Positions 8,264-16,939 of a stretch of 64,000 nucleotides of DNA are shown here, piece after piece. Under the pieces are notes generated by a model. The model was not told where the DNA came from. It saw only the letters and a program-made list of their open reading frames with translations, and did not search any database. Origin of the DNA: Paenarthrobacter sp. AR 02 (lineage in GTDB: Bacteria; Actinomycetota; Actinomycetes; Actinomycetales; Micrococcaceae); contig NZ_JAJUKH010000001.1 of NCBI RefSeq assembly GCF_021538675.1, positions 186,001-250,000 on the forward strand, given 5' to 3'. Made by a program: the position numbers and the translations under genes. How positions within the stretch are numbered: the stretch's first letter is position 1; every line of letters starts with the position of its first letter.

Positions 8264-9118
8264 CTAGATCTTTGTGACCTGGTTGAATGCGAGCGTCACC
8301 GGGGTTTCGCGCTCGAAGATCGAGACCAGCACCACCAGGGTCTGGGACTCGGGCTTGATCTCGGAGATCGTGGCCGGGAGGGTCTCGAAGGGGCCTTCCT
8401 TGACGATGACAGATTCGCCGACCTCGAAGTCGACGGCCACGGGAGCCTGGTTCTGCTTGTTGACCGGCTTGCCCTGCTCTGCCTGCTCTTCTTCGAAGAC
8501 CGGGGCGAGCATGGAGAAGACCTCATCCAAGCGCAGCGGAACCGGGTTGTGGGCGTTGCCCACGAAGCCGGTGACACCGGGAGTGTGGCGGACGGCGCCC
8601 CAGGAAGCGTCGGTCAGGTCCATGCGGACCAGGACATAGCCGGGGATGCGAACGCGGTTGATGACCTTGCGCTGCGCGTTCTTGATCTCGACAACCTCTT
8701 CCATGGGCACCTGGATTTCGAAGATGTAATCTTCCATGTCCAGGGTCTGGATGCGGGTCTCAAGGTTGGCCTTCACGCGGTTCTCGTAACCGGCGTAGGA
8801 GTGGATGACGTACCAGTCACCCTCCTGGCGGCGCAGCTTGCCCTTGAATTCCTCGGCGGGATCCACGGGTGCTGCAGCAGCAGCGGCAGCCAGGGCATCG
8901 CCGTCGGAATCTTCCGCAGCGTCGTCCTCGTCTTCGACATCGGCGGATGCGTCATCCGACTCGTCATCCACGTCAGCCTCGAAAGCGTCTTCGGAATCGT
9001 CGGCGTCGGCAGATTCGGGCGCAGCGGAATCAACCTCGGACTCTTCCACAGCTTCAGCTGCGGCGTCGTCAGTTGCTTCCTGCTCAGTCTCGTTTACCTC
9101 GAGCTCCTGCTCAGACAC
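8264..9118 (-). CDS. nusG: Transcription termination/antitermination protein NusG
   Basis: About 284 residues from a GTG at 9118, chosen because GCAGGAGACC lies just upstream; an in-frame ATG at 9148 would add ten residues but has a poor ribosome site. The NGN domain starts near [17 protein letters not shown] and the C-terminal KOW domain has [19 protein letters not shown]. NusG binds RNA polymerase and, through its KOW domain, Rho or the ribosome. The first roughly 95 residues are a highly acidic Asp/Glu/Ala-rich, probably disordered extension, much longer than in E. coli NusG (about 181 residues in total), a known actinobacterial trait. Confidence 0.96.
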   Translation of the reverse strand: MSEQELEVNETEQEATDDAAAEAVEESEVDSAAPESADADDSEDAFEADVDDESDDASADVEDEDDAAEDSDGDALAAAAAAAPVDPAEEFKGKLRRQEGDWYVIHSYAGYENRVKANLETRIQTLDMEDYIFEIQVPMEEVVEIKNAQRKVINRVRIPGYVLVRMDLTDASWGAVRHTPGVTGFVGNAHNPVPLRLDEVFSMLAPVFEEEQAEQGKPVNKQNQAPVAVDFEVGESVIVKEGPFETLPATISEIKPESQTLVVLVSIFERETPVTLAFNQVTKI

Positions 9119-9221
9119 TTGGTCTCCTGCTTCCTCATTGCCTAACATGCCTATTTAAATGGCTCAATTCCGCAAACCCTGTCTATCCGGAGGAATTGAC
9201 ACAGTTTGCGGACAGATCCGC

Positions 9222-9503
9222 TTAGCGGTCCTTGATGCCTGACCCACCGAAGACCCAGCTGGCACCGGTCCCGAAGGCGATATCCAGCAGGCTGACGATG
9301 ACCATCATGATGACCACGAACACCAGCACCACGAGCGTGTAGTTGATCAGTTCCTTGCGGGTGGGGGCAACAACCTTCTTCAGTTCACCAATGACCTGGC
9401 GGACGAAGAGTGCAATACGGGCGAAGAAGCCGCGATCGGCTTTCTTGGCGGGACGGCCCTTTGAGCTGCTGGCAGCTGTTTCGGTCACCTGGTCCTCACT
9501 CAC
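9222..9503 (-). CDS. secE: Preprotein translocase subunit SecE
   Basis: 93 residues with one C-terminal membrane segment (LINYTLVVLVFVVIMMVIV) preceded by the conserved amphipathic stretch GELKKVVAPTRKE, as in single-span SecE proteins. SecE clamps SecY in the plasma membrane export channel. It follows tRNA-Trp and precedes nusG, the standard order in actinobacteria. Confidence 0.96.
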   Translation of the reverse strand: MSEDQVTETAASSSKGRPAKKADRGFFARIALFVRQVIGELKKVVAPTRKELINYTLVVLVFVVIMMVIVSLLDIAFGTGASWVFGGSGIKDR

Positions 9504-9552
9504 CTTGCAAAGTCGTTGACCCGACTCTGATCAGAGCCATGGTTGCTGCGCG

Positions 9553-9576
9553 TGTTCCGGCGTTTCCGCCGGAACA
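9553..9576. repeat. Perfect 10-bp hairpin between tRNA-Trp and secE
   Basis: TGTTCCGGCG (9553-9562) and CGCCGGAACA (9567-9576) form a perfect stem with a TTTC loop (GAAA in the minus-strand RNA, a stable GNRA tetraloop). No T-tract follows, so RNA processing or a Rho-independent pause are both possible; function unknown. Confidence 0.7.
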
Positions 9577-9583
9577 GCTTGCG

Positions 9584-9656
9584 CAGGGCAGACAGGACTC
9601 GAACCTGCAACCTGCGGTTTTGGAGACCGCTGCGCTACCAATTGCGCCACTACCCT
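9584..9656 (-). tRNA. tRNA-Trp (CCA anticodon)
   Basis: 73 bases. The acceptor stem AGGGTAG pairs with CTGCCCT, the anticodon loop reads TCTCCAAAA giving anticodon CCA, the T-loop is GGTTCGAGTCC, and the discriminator base is G as usual for tRNA-Trp. CCA is not encoded. It stands upstream of secE on the same strand. Confidence 0.97.
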
Positions 9657-9911
9657 ATGGAATGAATCCATGTTTCAGGCCGCACTTCAGCCTGCGGTGC
9701 TTTTCAACACCGGTGAACCAGTCTACGCAAGAATTTCGCGATAGTCGAACCGGCCTGTTCAAGCACCTCCGGATCCTGGATAAAGCCTGTGACCAGCAAC
9801 ATCAGTCACAAACTCCGGCAGGCACCCGGGAGCTCCGCAGAACAGCATAAGGTAGTTTACGTCGAATCCCATCATCCAGCCCATGAGCTGCCTGCGAAGA
9901 ACGGTACCTAG
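9657..9911. other. Divergent intergenic region, tRNA-Trp / aminotransferase
   Basis: 255 bases with no credible gene; it must hold the promoters of tRNA-Trp (minus) and of the aminotransferase gene (plus). I could not pick out a convincing promoter pair on either strand. Confidence 0.5.
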
Positions 9912-11141
9912 ATGTCAGCCGGAACAACTGCCGCCCGCATTTCACAGCGAATCTCCGCCATTGCCGAATCCGCCACCCTTGCCGTTGATGCCAAGGCCAA
10001 GGCATTGAAGGCCGCAGGACGTCCCGTGATCGGGTTCGGCGCGGGCGAACCCGACTTTCCTACGCCGGACTACATTGTCCAAGCAGCCATTGAAGCGGCC
10101 AGCCAGCCCAAGTACCACCGCTACTCCCCCGCAGGCGGTCTTCCCGAGCTGAAGAAAGCCATTGCCGACAAGACCCTGCGGGACTCCGGCTACAAGGTTG
10201 ATCCTTCCCAGGTCCTGGTAACCAACGGTGGCAAGCAGGCCGTGTACAACACCTTCGCAACCTTGGTTGACCCGGGCGACGAAGTCATCATCCCCACCCC
10301 GTTCTGGACCACCTACCCGGAAGCCATCCGCCTCGCAGGCGGCGTGCCTGTGGAAGTTTTCGCCGGCCCCGAGCAGGGCTACCTGGTGACGATTGAGCAG
10401 CTGGAAGCGGCGCTCACGGACAAGACCAAGATTTTGCTGTTCGTTTCTCCGTCCAACCCCACCGGTGCTGTCTACAGCCCGGAGCAGGTTGCGGAGATCG
10501 GCAAGTGGGCTGCGGCCAAGGGCCTGTGGGTGGTCACCGACGAAATCTACGAACACCTCACCTACGACGGCGTTGAGTTCACCTCGATCGCCACTGCCGC
10601 CCCGGAGCTCGATGACAAGGTAGTCATCCTCAACGGTGTCGCCAAGACCTATGCCATGACCGGCTGGCGCGTCGGTTGGATGATCGGCCCGGCAGATGTC
10701 ATCAAGGCCGCAACCAACCTTCAGTCGCACGCGACGTCGAACGTTTCGAACATCATGCAGGTCGCGGCCGCCGCTGCCCTCACGGGCCCGCTGACCGCCG
10801 TCGACGAAATGAAGGTGGCCTTCGACCGCCGCCGCAAGGCGATTGTCGCCGGACTGAACGCCATCGACGGCGTTGAATGCCCGACGCCGACAGGCGCCTT
10901 CTACGTCTACGCTGACGTGCGGGGCCTGCTTGGTAAGGAATTCGAAACGTCCAACGGCCCTGTCCGCCCGGAAACCTCCGCTGAACTGGCGGCGCTCATC
11001 CTCGACGAAGTTGAAGTTGCCATCGTTCCGGGCGAAGCTTTCGGCCCCTCCGGCTACGTCCGCCTGTCCTACGCACTTGGAGACGAAGACCTCGCCGAGG
11101 GCGTCCGCCGCATCCAGGAATTCCTGGGTAAAGCCAAATAA
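9912..11141 (+). CDS. Class I/II pyridoxal-phosphate aminotransferase, probably aspartate aminotransferase
   Basis: 409 residues, typical of fold-type I aminotransferases. The N-terminal substrate loop [15 protein letters not shown], the [11 protein letters not shown] motif and the PLP lysine in [16 protein letters not shown] are all present, as is the C-terminal [13 protein letters not shown] arginine. These are features of the AspC/AspB group that transfer the amino group between aspartate and 2-oxoglutarate. It is monocistronic, with a long inverted repeat just after its stop. Aspartate is the most likely substrate, but related enzymes use other amino acids. Confidence 0.9.
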   Translation: MSAGTTAARISQRISAIAESATLAVDAKAKALKAAGRPVIGFGAGEPDFPTPDYIVQAAIEAASQPKYHRYSPAGGLPELKKAIADKTLRDSGYKVDPSQVLVTNGGKQAVYNTFATLVDPGDEVIIPTPFWTTYPEAIRLAGGVPVEVFAGPEQGYLVTIEQLEAALTDKTKILLFVSPSNPTGAVYSPEQVAEIGKWAAAKGLWVVTDEIYEHLTYDGVEFTSIATAAPELDDKVVILNGVAKTYAMTGWRVGWMIGPADVIKAATNLQSHATSNVSNIMQVAAAAALTGPLTAVDEMKVAFDRRRKAIVAGLNAIDGVECPTPTGAFYVYADVRGLLGKEFETSNGPVRPETSAELAALILDEVEVAIVPGEAFGPSGYVRLSYALGDEDLAEGVRRIQEFLGKAK

Positions 11142-11156
11142 CGGTCCGTCCTGACG

Positions 11157-11197
11157 GCGAACGCTCTTCCAACCCCGGCGGGTGGAAGAGCGTTCGC
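11157..11197. repeat. Long inverted repeat after the aminotransferase gene
   Basis: Perfect 15-base arms, GCGAACGCTCTTCCA (11157-11171) and its complement (11183-11197), with an 11-base loop and followed by GTTTAAGC. It lies between two convergent genes and may terminate transcription from one or both. Confidence 0.8.
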
Positions 11198-11206
11198 GTT
11201 TAAGCA

Positions 11207-11258
11207 GGCGGGACGTGAGAGAGCGTTCGGCCCAAGGGGGCGGGACGTGAGAGAGCGT
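11207..11258. repeat. Pair of direct repeats (20 bp, period 32)
   Basis: The 20-mer GGCGGGACGTGAGAGAGCGT occurs at 11207-11226 and again at 11239-11258, the second copy ending at the stop codon of the response-regulator gene. The GAGCGTT core is shared with the neighbouring inverted repeat. Confidence 0.85.
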
Positions 11259-11932
11259 CAGAGGAGGCGGCGCTCGGCCGCCCACTTGGTGAGCTCATGC
11301 CGGCTGGAGAGCTGCAGCTTCCTCAAGACCGCGGACACATGCGTTTCAACGGTCTTGATGGAAATGAAGAGTTCCTTGGCCACTTCCTTATAGCTGTAAC
11401 CGCGCGCGATAAGCCTCATGACTTCCAGTTCCCGGGCAGAGAGCTTGTCCAGTTCATCGTCCGCGATGTCCGCCGGAGCCGTCCCAAAGGCATCGAGCAC
11501 GAAGCCCGCCAGCCGTGGCGAGAAGACGGCGTCACCGTCGGCCACCCGGATCACGGCGTCGGAAATCTCCTTGCCCGAAATGGTCTTGGTAACGTAGCCG
11601 CGCGCGCCGGCGCGAATCACGGAAACCACGTCCTCGGCTGCGTCGGAGACGCTGAGGGCCAGGAAGCTGGTGGTACCCAGCAGAGCGTTCGAACCGGCGA
11701 TGACTTCCCGGCCGCCCCCACCCAGGCCACCCGGAAGGTGCACGTCAAGCAGCACCACCTCCGGGCGCTTCTCCGCGATAACAGCGATGGCTTGTTCCAC
11801 GGTGCCGGCCTCGCCCACCACGTCCATGCGTTCGTCGAGGTCGGCTTTGAGCCCGGAGCGGAAGATGGTGTGGTCATCCACGATGACCACCCGCACCCTG
11901 CGTCCCGCGTCACTGTCAGGGTTGGTATTCAT
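11258..11932 (-). CDS. LuxR/NarL-family response regulator of a LiaRS-like pair
   Basis: 224 residues. The receiver domain (about 14-135) has the acidic pair VVIVDDH, the phospho-acceptor in VVLLDVHLPGG (Asp63) and the conserved lysine in GYVTKTI. The LuxR helix-turn-helix follows (LSARELEVMRLIARGYSYKEVAKELFIS, about 166-220). It overlaps the upstream kinase gene by four bases (ATGA), so the two are translationally coupled. By analogy with LiaRS/PspC systems it probably controls the divergent PspC genes in response to envelope stress; this is inferred from context. Confidence 0.92.
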   Translation of the reverse strand: MNTNPDSDAGRRVRVVIVDDHTIFRSGLKADLDERMDVVGEAGTVEQAIAVIAEKRPEVVLLDVHLPGGLGGGGREVIAGSNALLGTTSFLALSVSDAAEDVVSVIRAGARGYVTKTISGKEISDAVIRVADGDAVFSPRLAGFVLDAFGTAPADIADDELDKLSARELEVMRLIARGYSYKEVAKELFISIKTVETHVSAVLRKLQLSSRHELTKWAAERRLL

Positions 11933-13425
11933 TGCTTCGATTCTCCATTCCGAACATCACTGGTCCGTTGTTCCCCGGCTTCCACGGTTGCCGAAGGGAG
12001 CGCCAAGCGGACTTCCGTGCCTGCACTGCTACTGGTGATTACCGCTGAACCGCCGTGCCGCTTCATGCGGCCGATGATCGATTCCTTCACGCCCAACCTG
12101 TCTTCGGGGACGGCATCCGGATCGAAGCCTGGGCCGCGATCCTTAATGAAAATCTCCGTGCTGCCAGCCGTGCTTTCCATGTACACAGAGACCGTTCCGC
12201 CACCATGCCGCGCCGCATTCAGCATCGCTTCCCTGGCAGCCTGGACCAAGGCTTCATGCCGGTCCGTCATGGCGGTATCCCCCACTGTTACGACCTCGAC
12301 CGCCTGGCCGTGGGAATCTTCCACCTCGGCCGCCACGGATTTTATGCGGTCGGCGAGGAGCCCGGATTCCTTGGCGGCGTCGCTGAAGAGCCAGGCACGG
12401 AGTTCGCGTTCCTGCGCCCTTGCCAGGCGCACCACGTCCTGTTCGGAACCGGCCCGGCGTTGGATCAGGGCCAGGGTCTGGAGGACAGAGTCGTGCAGAT
12501 GCGCCGCGATCTCGGCCCGCTCCGTCTCGCGTACCCGTCCGGCGCGCTCGGTTTCCAGGTCTTTCCAAAACTTCAGGCCCCACGGCAGGAGCACCAAGGC
12601 CACCCCACCCAAAACAGCCACGGATGCCAGCAGCGCCAGCCACGTTTGCTCCCACGAACCCGAGCCGGACACCATCACCAGGACACCGGCCACCACCAGC
12701 GCCAGGCCTGCTGCCAAGCGAACCCAGCCACCGGCTTGGTCGGCCTTCGTCTTGTCCACCAGGCCGGCTCTGCGGGTCTCGTCCAGCTGCATCCAGGCGA
12801 TCGCCGCACCACCCAGGATGGCCGCAGCCGGAATGAGCGTCCCCAACGGGACGTCCACGCCGAACTGGCGCGCGATCAGGATGGCCGCCACCAGCAGCAA
12901 GGCGGCGCCCAACAGGATTTCCTTGCCGTACTGGATCCGACGGAAGGAGAACCACGAGGCCAGCGCTGTCCCGCCCCACCGGTCTTCAGCGGAGGCAGCG
13001 CCGAAGCCATACGGTGCTCCAGCCGGGCTGGCGGTACCTCCATCCCCTGGTCCGGCCGTTGGTCCGGCAGCAGCCGTGCCACCGGCAGAACGGTCACCGG
13101 GCACGGTCGCCGACCCTCCGGCGTCGTACGCTGCAGTGGCGGGGCCGACGCCGGGTACCGGCACGGGCGGCAGGCTCACCGCCGGGGCAATGGACGACGC
13201 CGGTCGGCGGGCGTTGCGCTTGGCGTTCTCATCCGCGGTGGGAACCATGGTCCACAGCCACGCGTAAAAGGCCACGCCCGCCCCACCGGCGAAGCAAGCC
13301 AAGATCATGCCGAGCCGTACGTATTTGACGGGCCAGCCCAGGTGGTCGGCCAATCCACTGCACACGCCCGCGATCATGCGGTCGCTGCTGCGAACCAGCG
13401 CGGGACGTTGTACAGCGGTTGTCAT
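11929..13425 (-). CDS. PspC-domain sensor histidine kinase (LiaS/DesK-like)
   Basis: 498 residues. Residues 8-65 form a PspC domain (MIAGVCSGLADHLGW... with a membrane helix). A Gly/Pro/Ala-rich linker follows (about 75-145), then membrane segments near 168-186, 195-212, 236-254 and 263-283. The cytoplasmic kinase has the HisKA_3-type phosphorylation site AAHLHDSVLQTL (His311) and an HATPase domain with REAMLNAARHG and DRGPGFDP. It is divergent from a PspC/LiaF-like gene and coupled to its regulator. The PspC fusion suggests that the membrane domain itself senses envelope damage. Confidence 0.92.
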   Translation of the reverse strand: MTTAVQRPALVRSSDRMIAGVCSGLADHLGWPVKYVRLGMILACFAGGAGVAFYAWLWTMVPTADENAKRNARRPASSIAPAVSLPPVPVPGVGPATAAYDAGGSATVPGDRSAGGTAAAGPTAGPGDGGTASPAGAPYGFGAASAEDRWGGTALASWFSFRRIQYGKEILLGAALLLVAAILIARQFGVDVPLGTLIPAAAILGGAAIAWMQLDETRRAGLVDKTKADQAGGWVRLAAGLALVVAGVLVMVSGSGSWEQTWLALLASVAVLGGVALVLLPWGLKFWKDLETERAGRVRETERAEIAAHLHDSVLQTLALIQRRAGSEQDVVRLARAQERELRAWLFSDAAKESGLLADRIKSVAAEVEDSHGQAVEVVTVGDTAMTDRHEALVQAAREAMLNAARHGGGTVSVYMESTAGSTEIFIKDRGPGFDPDAVPEDRLGVKESIIGRMKRHGGSAVITSSSAGTEVRLALPSATVEAGEQRTSDVRNGESKQ

Positions 13426-13549
13426 GTATCAATCCAAGCACGGATCAGGTGCCCCGAACCGGAAACCAGCGTGGTTCGGGGGTCTCTCAGGGATCATTCA
13501 GGGTATCCCCCAGTAGAGGGCACGGGGCACGGAACGGCAGGATCGAAGT

Positions 13550-15034
13550 ATGAACGCGAACAGCATGAACCCAGAGGAACCCGGAACGCCTGGCAATGCC
13601 GGCCCGTCCGGCTCCAGTGCCTACACCGGTGCTCCTGCGGGCACGGGTCCCGAGGGCGGAAAGGGCGCCCCCACCAGCGGGGACACGTCCCCTGCCCAGC
13701 AGAACTTCTTCGACTGGATCCGCAGCCAGGGCATCCGCCGCGGTCCGGACCGGTGGATCGGCGGCGTCGCGAGCGGCGTAGCCCACAGGTTCGGCATCGA
13801 CCCCCTGATCGTGAGGGGCATCTTCATTGTCCTGGCGCTCTTTGCCGGCGTGGGCGTGCTCCTCTATGGCGTTGCCTGGGCACTCCTGCCGGAACCCGAT
13901 GGCCGGATCCACGTACAGGAAGCTGCAGCGGGCCGCTGGTCCGGTGGCATGACGGGCGCGCTGATCACTACCATCATCGGCCTGCCGGGCCTGGGGCGCG
14001 GTTTCTGGGGCTGGGGATGGGATGGACTGCCCGGCCTGTTCTGGACCCTCTTCTGGGTGGGCGGCGTCTTCTACCTGATCTACTTCCTGGTCCAACGCAA
14101 TAAGGCGTCGAAGGGGACTCCGCCCGTAGGGCAGCAAAACTACGCAACGGCTCCGGGCAGTTCGCCCGCCTACGGCACGCCCACCACTTACAGCGCCGCG
14201 ACGGCGACGGGGACCAACACCGGCGTTCCTGTTTACGGCCCGGCCCAAGCCGGCACCACGCACCACGGGCGTCCGAATCCGTCCGGCAGCTACGGCTCGG
14301 GCCCCGTTCCACCCTCCGGCCCGTTCGGCCCTTCGGACCCGCGTCCGCCCTACGGACCTACTCCCCCGCAGGGCTGGCAGCCAAAACCCGCTGCCCCGAA
14401 GCGTAAAGGGCCCGGTCCCGCGATCGTCGCAGTCTCTGCCGGAGCCGCGCTGCTGGCCGGCGGAACGTTAAAGGCGCTCGACGCCGGCAACGTCATTGAG
14501 CTGGGCAGCTCCGCCAACGCCGTGGTTTGGGCCACGGGTGCGGCAGTCCTTGGCATCGGCATCCTGGTGGCAGGTCTCCGTGGACGGACATCGGGGTTCC
14601 TGGGATTCCTGGCAATCGTGGCACTCATCATCGGCGGAATCTTCAACGTGGTTCCGCGGAACGGCGACCGCTTCAGCTTCCACGACGTGAACTGGACACC
14701 CACCAGCCTGGAGCAGGCGCGCCAGGGCATCAATGTCACCGGAGCCCAAGGCCGCTTGGACTTGAGCAATATGACCCTGGCTGCGCCCCTGATCTCCGAA
14801 GTGGTGGTCCCCGTAGACGCCACCGCCAGCAACGTGACCGTTGTTATCCCGGACAACGTGCCCGTGGAAGTCCAAGCCGACATGACATTCGGCAACCTCA
14901 ACGAACATGGCTCGGACCGCGGTGGCCGCCTCCAGGACGACACCACCGTCTACAACACGGAAAAGCCCGGAGCCAACCTTGTGGTGAAAATTGACGGCAC
15001 GTTCAGCAACGTGACCATCCAGGAAGGACACTGA
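13550..15034 (+). CDS. PspC and LiaF-like (toast-rack) membrane protein
   Basis: 494 residues. A PspC domain lies at about 63-125 (WIGGVASGVAHRFGIDPLIVRGIF). It is followed by a membrane segment near 165-185, a long Pro/Gly/Tyr-rich linker (about 190-285), three further helices (about 293-370), and a C-terminal beta-rich domain (INVTGAQGRLDLSNM...VVVPVDATASNVTVVIP) resembling the toast-rack/LiaF C-terminus. Such proteins are thought to link membrane stress to LiaRS-type signalling. The ATG follows AGGATCGAAGT. It is the first gene of a plus-strand unit and divergent from the PspC kinase. Confidence 0.88.
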   Translation: MNANSMNPEEPGTPGNAGPSGSSAYTGAPAGTGPEGGKGAPTSGDTSPAQQNFFDWIRSQGIRRGPDRWIGGVASGVAHRFGIDPLIVRGIFIVLALFAGVGVLLYGVAWALLPEPDGRIHVQEAAAGRWSGGMTGALITTIIGLPGLGRGFWGWGWDGLPGLFWTLFWVGGVFYLIYFLVQRNKASKGTPPVGQQNYATAPGSSPAYGTPTTYSAATATGTNTGVPVYGPAQAGTTHHGRPNPSGSYGSGPVPPSGPFGPSDPRPPYGPTPPQGWQPKPAAPKRKGPGPAIVAVSAGAALLAGGTLKALDAGNVIELGSSANAVVWATGAAVLGIGILVAGLRGRTSGFLGFLAIVALIIGGIFNVVPRNGDRFSFHDVNWTPTSLEQARQGINVTGAQGRLDLSNMTLAAPLISEVVVPVDATASNVTVVIPDNVPVEVQADMTFGNLNEHGSDRGGRLQDDTTVYNTEKPGANLVVKIDGTFSNVTIQEGH

Positions 15035-15035
15035 C

Positions 15036-15410
15036 ATGGGTACCAACCAGCCGGAAGAGGCACGCGACGCACAACCGACGGAGGCCCTGCCCAAGGAAAC
15101 CCGTCCCACCCAGGCCGTGCCCAAGCCTCAACTCCAGCAGATTCCCTTGACGCCACCGCTGGAACCCACGTACCGGGTGGAGCCCAAGGACGACGATGAG
15201 CCCCACCAGGCCAGGATCGGAACAATGGTGTGGGGTTTGATCGTCATCGCCTTGGCCGCCCTGATCGTCGTTTCCACTCTTGGCTGGGTGGCACTGAACG
15301 GCACCTATGTGCTGATCGGCCTCATGATTGGAGCCGGTGCGGCATTGATAGTCGGCGGCCTTTTGTCCGCCCGCAAGGGTTCAGCCAAATCAAAGAGTTC
15401 GGCACGGTGA
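15036..15410 (+). CDS. Small membrane protein of the PspC cluster
   Basis: 124 residues: a Pro/Gln/Glu-rich, probably disordered N-terminal half (to about residue 62) and two membrane helices (VWGLIVIALAALIVV and YVLIGLMIGAGAALIVGGLL) ending in a basic tail. No family recognised with confidence. It starts one base after the PspC/LiaF-like stop, with AAGGA upstream, so it is co-translated with that gene and likely part of the same envelope-stress module. Confidence 0.85.
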   Translation: MGTNQPEEARDAQPTEALPKETRPTQAVPKPQLQQIPLTPPLEPTYRVEPKDDDEPHQARIGTMVWGLIVIALAALIVVSTLGWVALNGTYVLIGLMIGAGAALIVGGLLSARKGSAKSKSSAR

Positions 15411-15458
15411 CTTGGCCGTGCACGTGACAAAGCATCCACAACAAGGAAGTGTGTAGCC

Positions 15459-15707
15459 ATGGACAAGTTCTTCAGCATCGTCAGGGGTTTCGGCCTGAAG
15501 CGTGGGCCACAGCGTTGGCTGGGCGGCGTCTGCGGAGGGATCGCAGCCAAGCTCAACGTGGACGTGGCGTACGTCCGCGTCGCGTTCCTGCTCTTCTGCT
15601 TGCTCCCGGGGCCCGCATTCGTGGTCTACATCCTGGCTTGGCTCATCCTGCCGGACCAGCAGGGCAAAATCGCCCTCGAATCCTTCATCAGCCAGCGTTC
15701 CAGGTAA
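15459..15707 (+). CDS. Stand-alone PspC-domain protein
   Basis: 82 residues consisting of one PspC domain: RWLGGVCGGIAAKLNVD followed by YVRVAFLLFCLLPGPAFVVYILAWLILP. PspC proteins are small membrane proteins of the phage-shock response. An AAGGAAGTG sequence precedes the ATG. This is the third PspC domain in the cluster and ends the unit, followed by a strong terminator. Confidence 0.92.
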   Translation: MDKFFSIVRGFGLKRGPQRWLGGVCGGIAAKLNVDVAYVRVAFLLFCLLPGPAFVVYILAWLILPDQQGKIALESFISQRSR

Positions 15708-15722
15708 TAGCCTGAATCGCAG

Positions 15723-15754
15723 AGAAGCGCCCTGCCTGCCGGCAGGGCGCTTCT
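15723..15754 (+). terminator. Intrinsic terminator of the PspC operon
   Basis: Perfect 14-base stem (AGAAGCGCCCTGCC with GGCAGGGCGCTTCT), loop TGCC, followed by GCTTGTTTTC. Confidence 0.9.
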
Positions 15755-15896
15755 GCTTGTTTTCAGGCACGTTTCCAATACCGCACGGCCAGGTTAAAAA
15801 GTAACCGTTTGTGTCCCACCCCACATGCCCGTCTACAATCATGGGGAGCTCAGCGTGGCGCTCTGACGTATTCCTCCAAGCCATGAGTGAGCAAAC

Positions 15897-16922
15897 ATGA
15901 AAATTGGCATTCTTACCAGCGGCGGCGACTGCCCCGGCCTCAACGCAGTAATCCGCGGTGCAGTCCTCAAAGGCATCGCGATCCACGGCCAGGAGTTTGT
16001 GGGTTTCCGCGACGGCTGGCGTGGAGTTGTTGAAGGTGATGTCATCGACATCCCGCGCACCATGGTCCGCGGTATCGCCAAGCAGGGCGGAACCATCCTG
16101 GGCACCTCCCGGACCAATCCTTTCGAAAACGGCGGCGGCCCGGACGTCATCAAGGCGCACATGGAGCGCCTGGGCATTGACGCGATCATCGCCATCGGCG
16201 GCGAGGGAACCCTGGCTGCTGCCAAGCGGCTCACGGATGCCGGCCTGAAAATTGTCGGCGTCCCCAAGACCGTCGATAACGACCTCGACGCCACCGACTA
16301 CACCTTTGGTTTCGACACAGCCGTGCAGATTGCCACTGAGGCCATCGACCGGCTTCGCACCACCGGTGAATCCCACCACCGCTGCATGATCGCCGAGGTC
16401 ATGGGCCGCCACGTCGGCTGGATCGCCCTGCACGCCGGAATGGCAGCCGGTGCCCACGCCATCCTGATTCCGGAACAGAAGGCGAGCATCGAACAGATCA
16501 CCGAGTGGGTCCAGGAAGCCCACGACCGCGGCCGTGCCCCGCTGGTGGTTGTCGCCGAAGGCTTCGTACCTGACCACATGGAATCCCCGCACTCCGAGCG
16601 CGGCCTGGACACCTTCGGCCGTCCGAGGCTTGGCGGCATCGCCGACCAGCTCGCCCCCGAGATTGAGGCCCGCACGGGCATCGAGACACGTGCCACGATC
16701 CTGGGCCACATCCAACGCGGCGGCGTCCCCACCGCCGATGACCGTGTCCTGGCGACCCGCCTTGGCATGGCCGCCATCGATTCCGTGGTTGAAGGCCGCT
16801 GGGGCACCATGGTCGCCCTCAAGGGAACGGACATCTCGCACGTCGGTTTCGAGGAAGCCCTGGGCAAGCTCAAGACTGTGCCCCAGCACCGCTACGACGA
16901 AGCGTCAGTGCTGTTCGGCTAG
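15897..16922 (+). CDS. pfkA: 6-phosphofructokinase (actinobacterial type)
   Basis: 341 residues. Phosphorylates fructose 6-phosphate to the 1,6-bisphosphate in glycolysis. Nucleotide and substrate motifs are ILTSGGDCPGLN, IGGEGTL and PKTVDND, with the catalytic Asp in TVDND, and the MGRHVGW and GHIQRGG motifs further on. The glycine in GGEGT indicates ATP use, while the lysine in PKTVDND is usual for pyrophosphate enzymes; this Gly/Lys mixture is typical of actinobacterial ATP-PFKs such as that of Streptomyces coelicolor. A TACAAT box at 15834-15839 stands upstream. Confidence 0.96.
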   Translation: MKIGILTSGGDCPGLNAVIRGAVLKGIAIHGQEFVGFRDGWRGVVEGDVIDIPRTMVRGIAKQGGTILGTSRTNPFENGGGPDVIKAHMERLGIDAIIAIGGEGTLAAAKRLTDAGLKIVGVPKTVDNDLDATDYTFGFDTAVQIATEAIDRLRTTGESHHRCMIAEVMGRHVGWIALHAGMAAGAHAILIPEQKASIEQITEWVQEAHDRGRAPLVVVAEGFVPDHMESPHSERGLDTFGRPRLGGIADQLAPEIEARTGIETRATILGHIQRGGVPTADDRVLATRLGMAAIDSVVEGRWGTMVALKGTDISHVGFEEALGKLKTVPQHRYDEASVLFG

Positions 16923-16939
16923 TCCGCTAGGCTGAATCC

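Noticed and set aside
11297-14103. Two long plus-strand open frames (656 and 682 codons) opposite the PspC kinase
   Set aside because: The minus strand carries all expected kinase and receiver motifs; these frames are antisense and partly overlap a real PspC gene in another frame.
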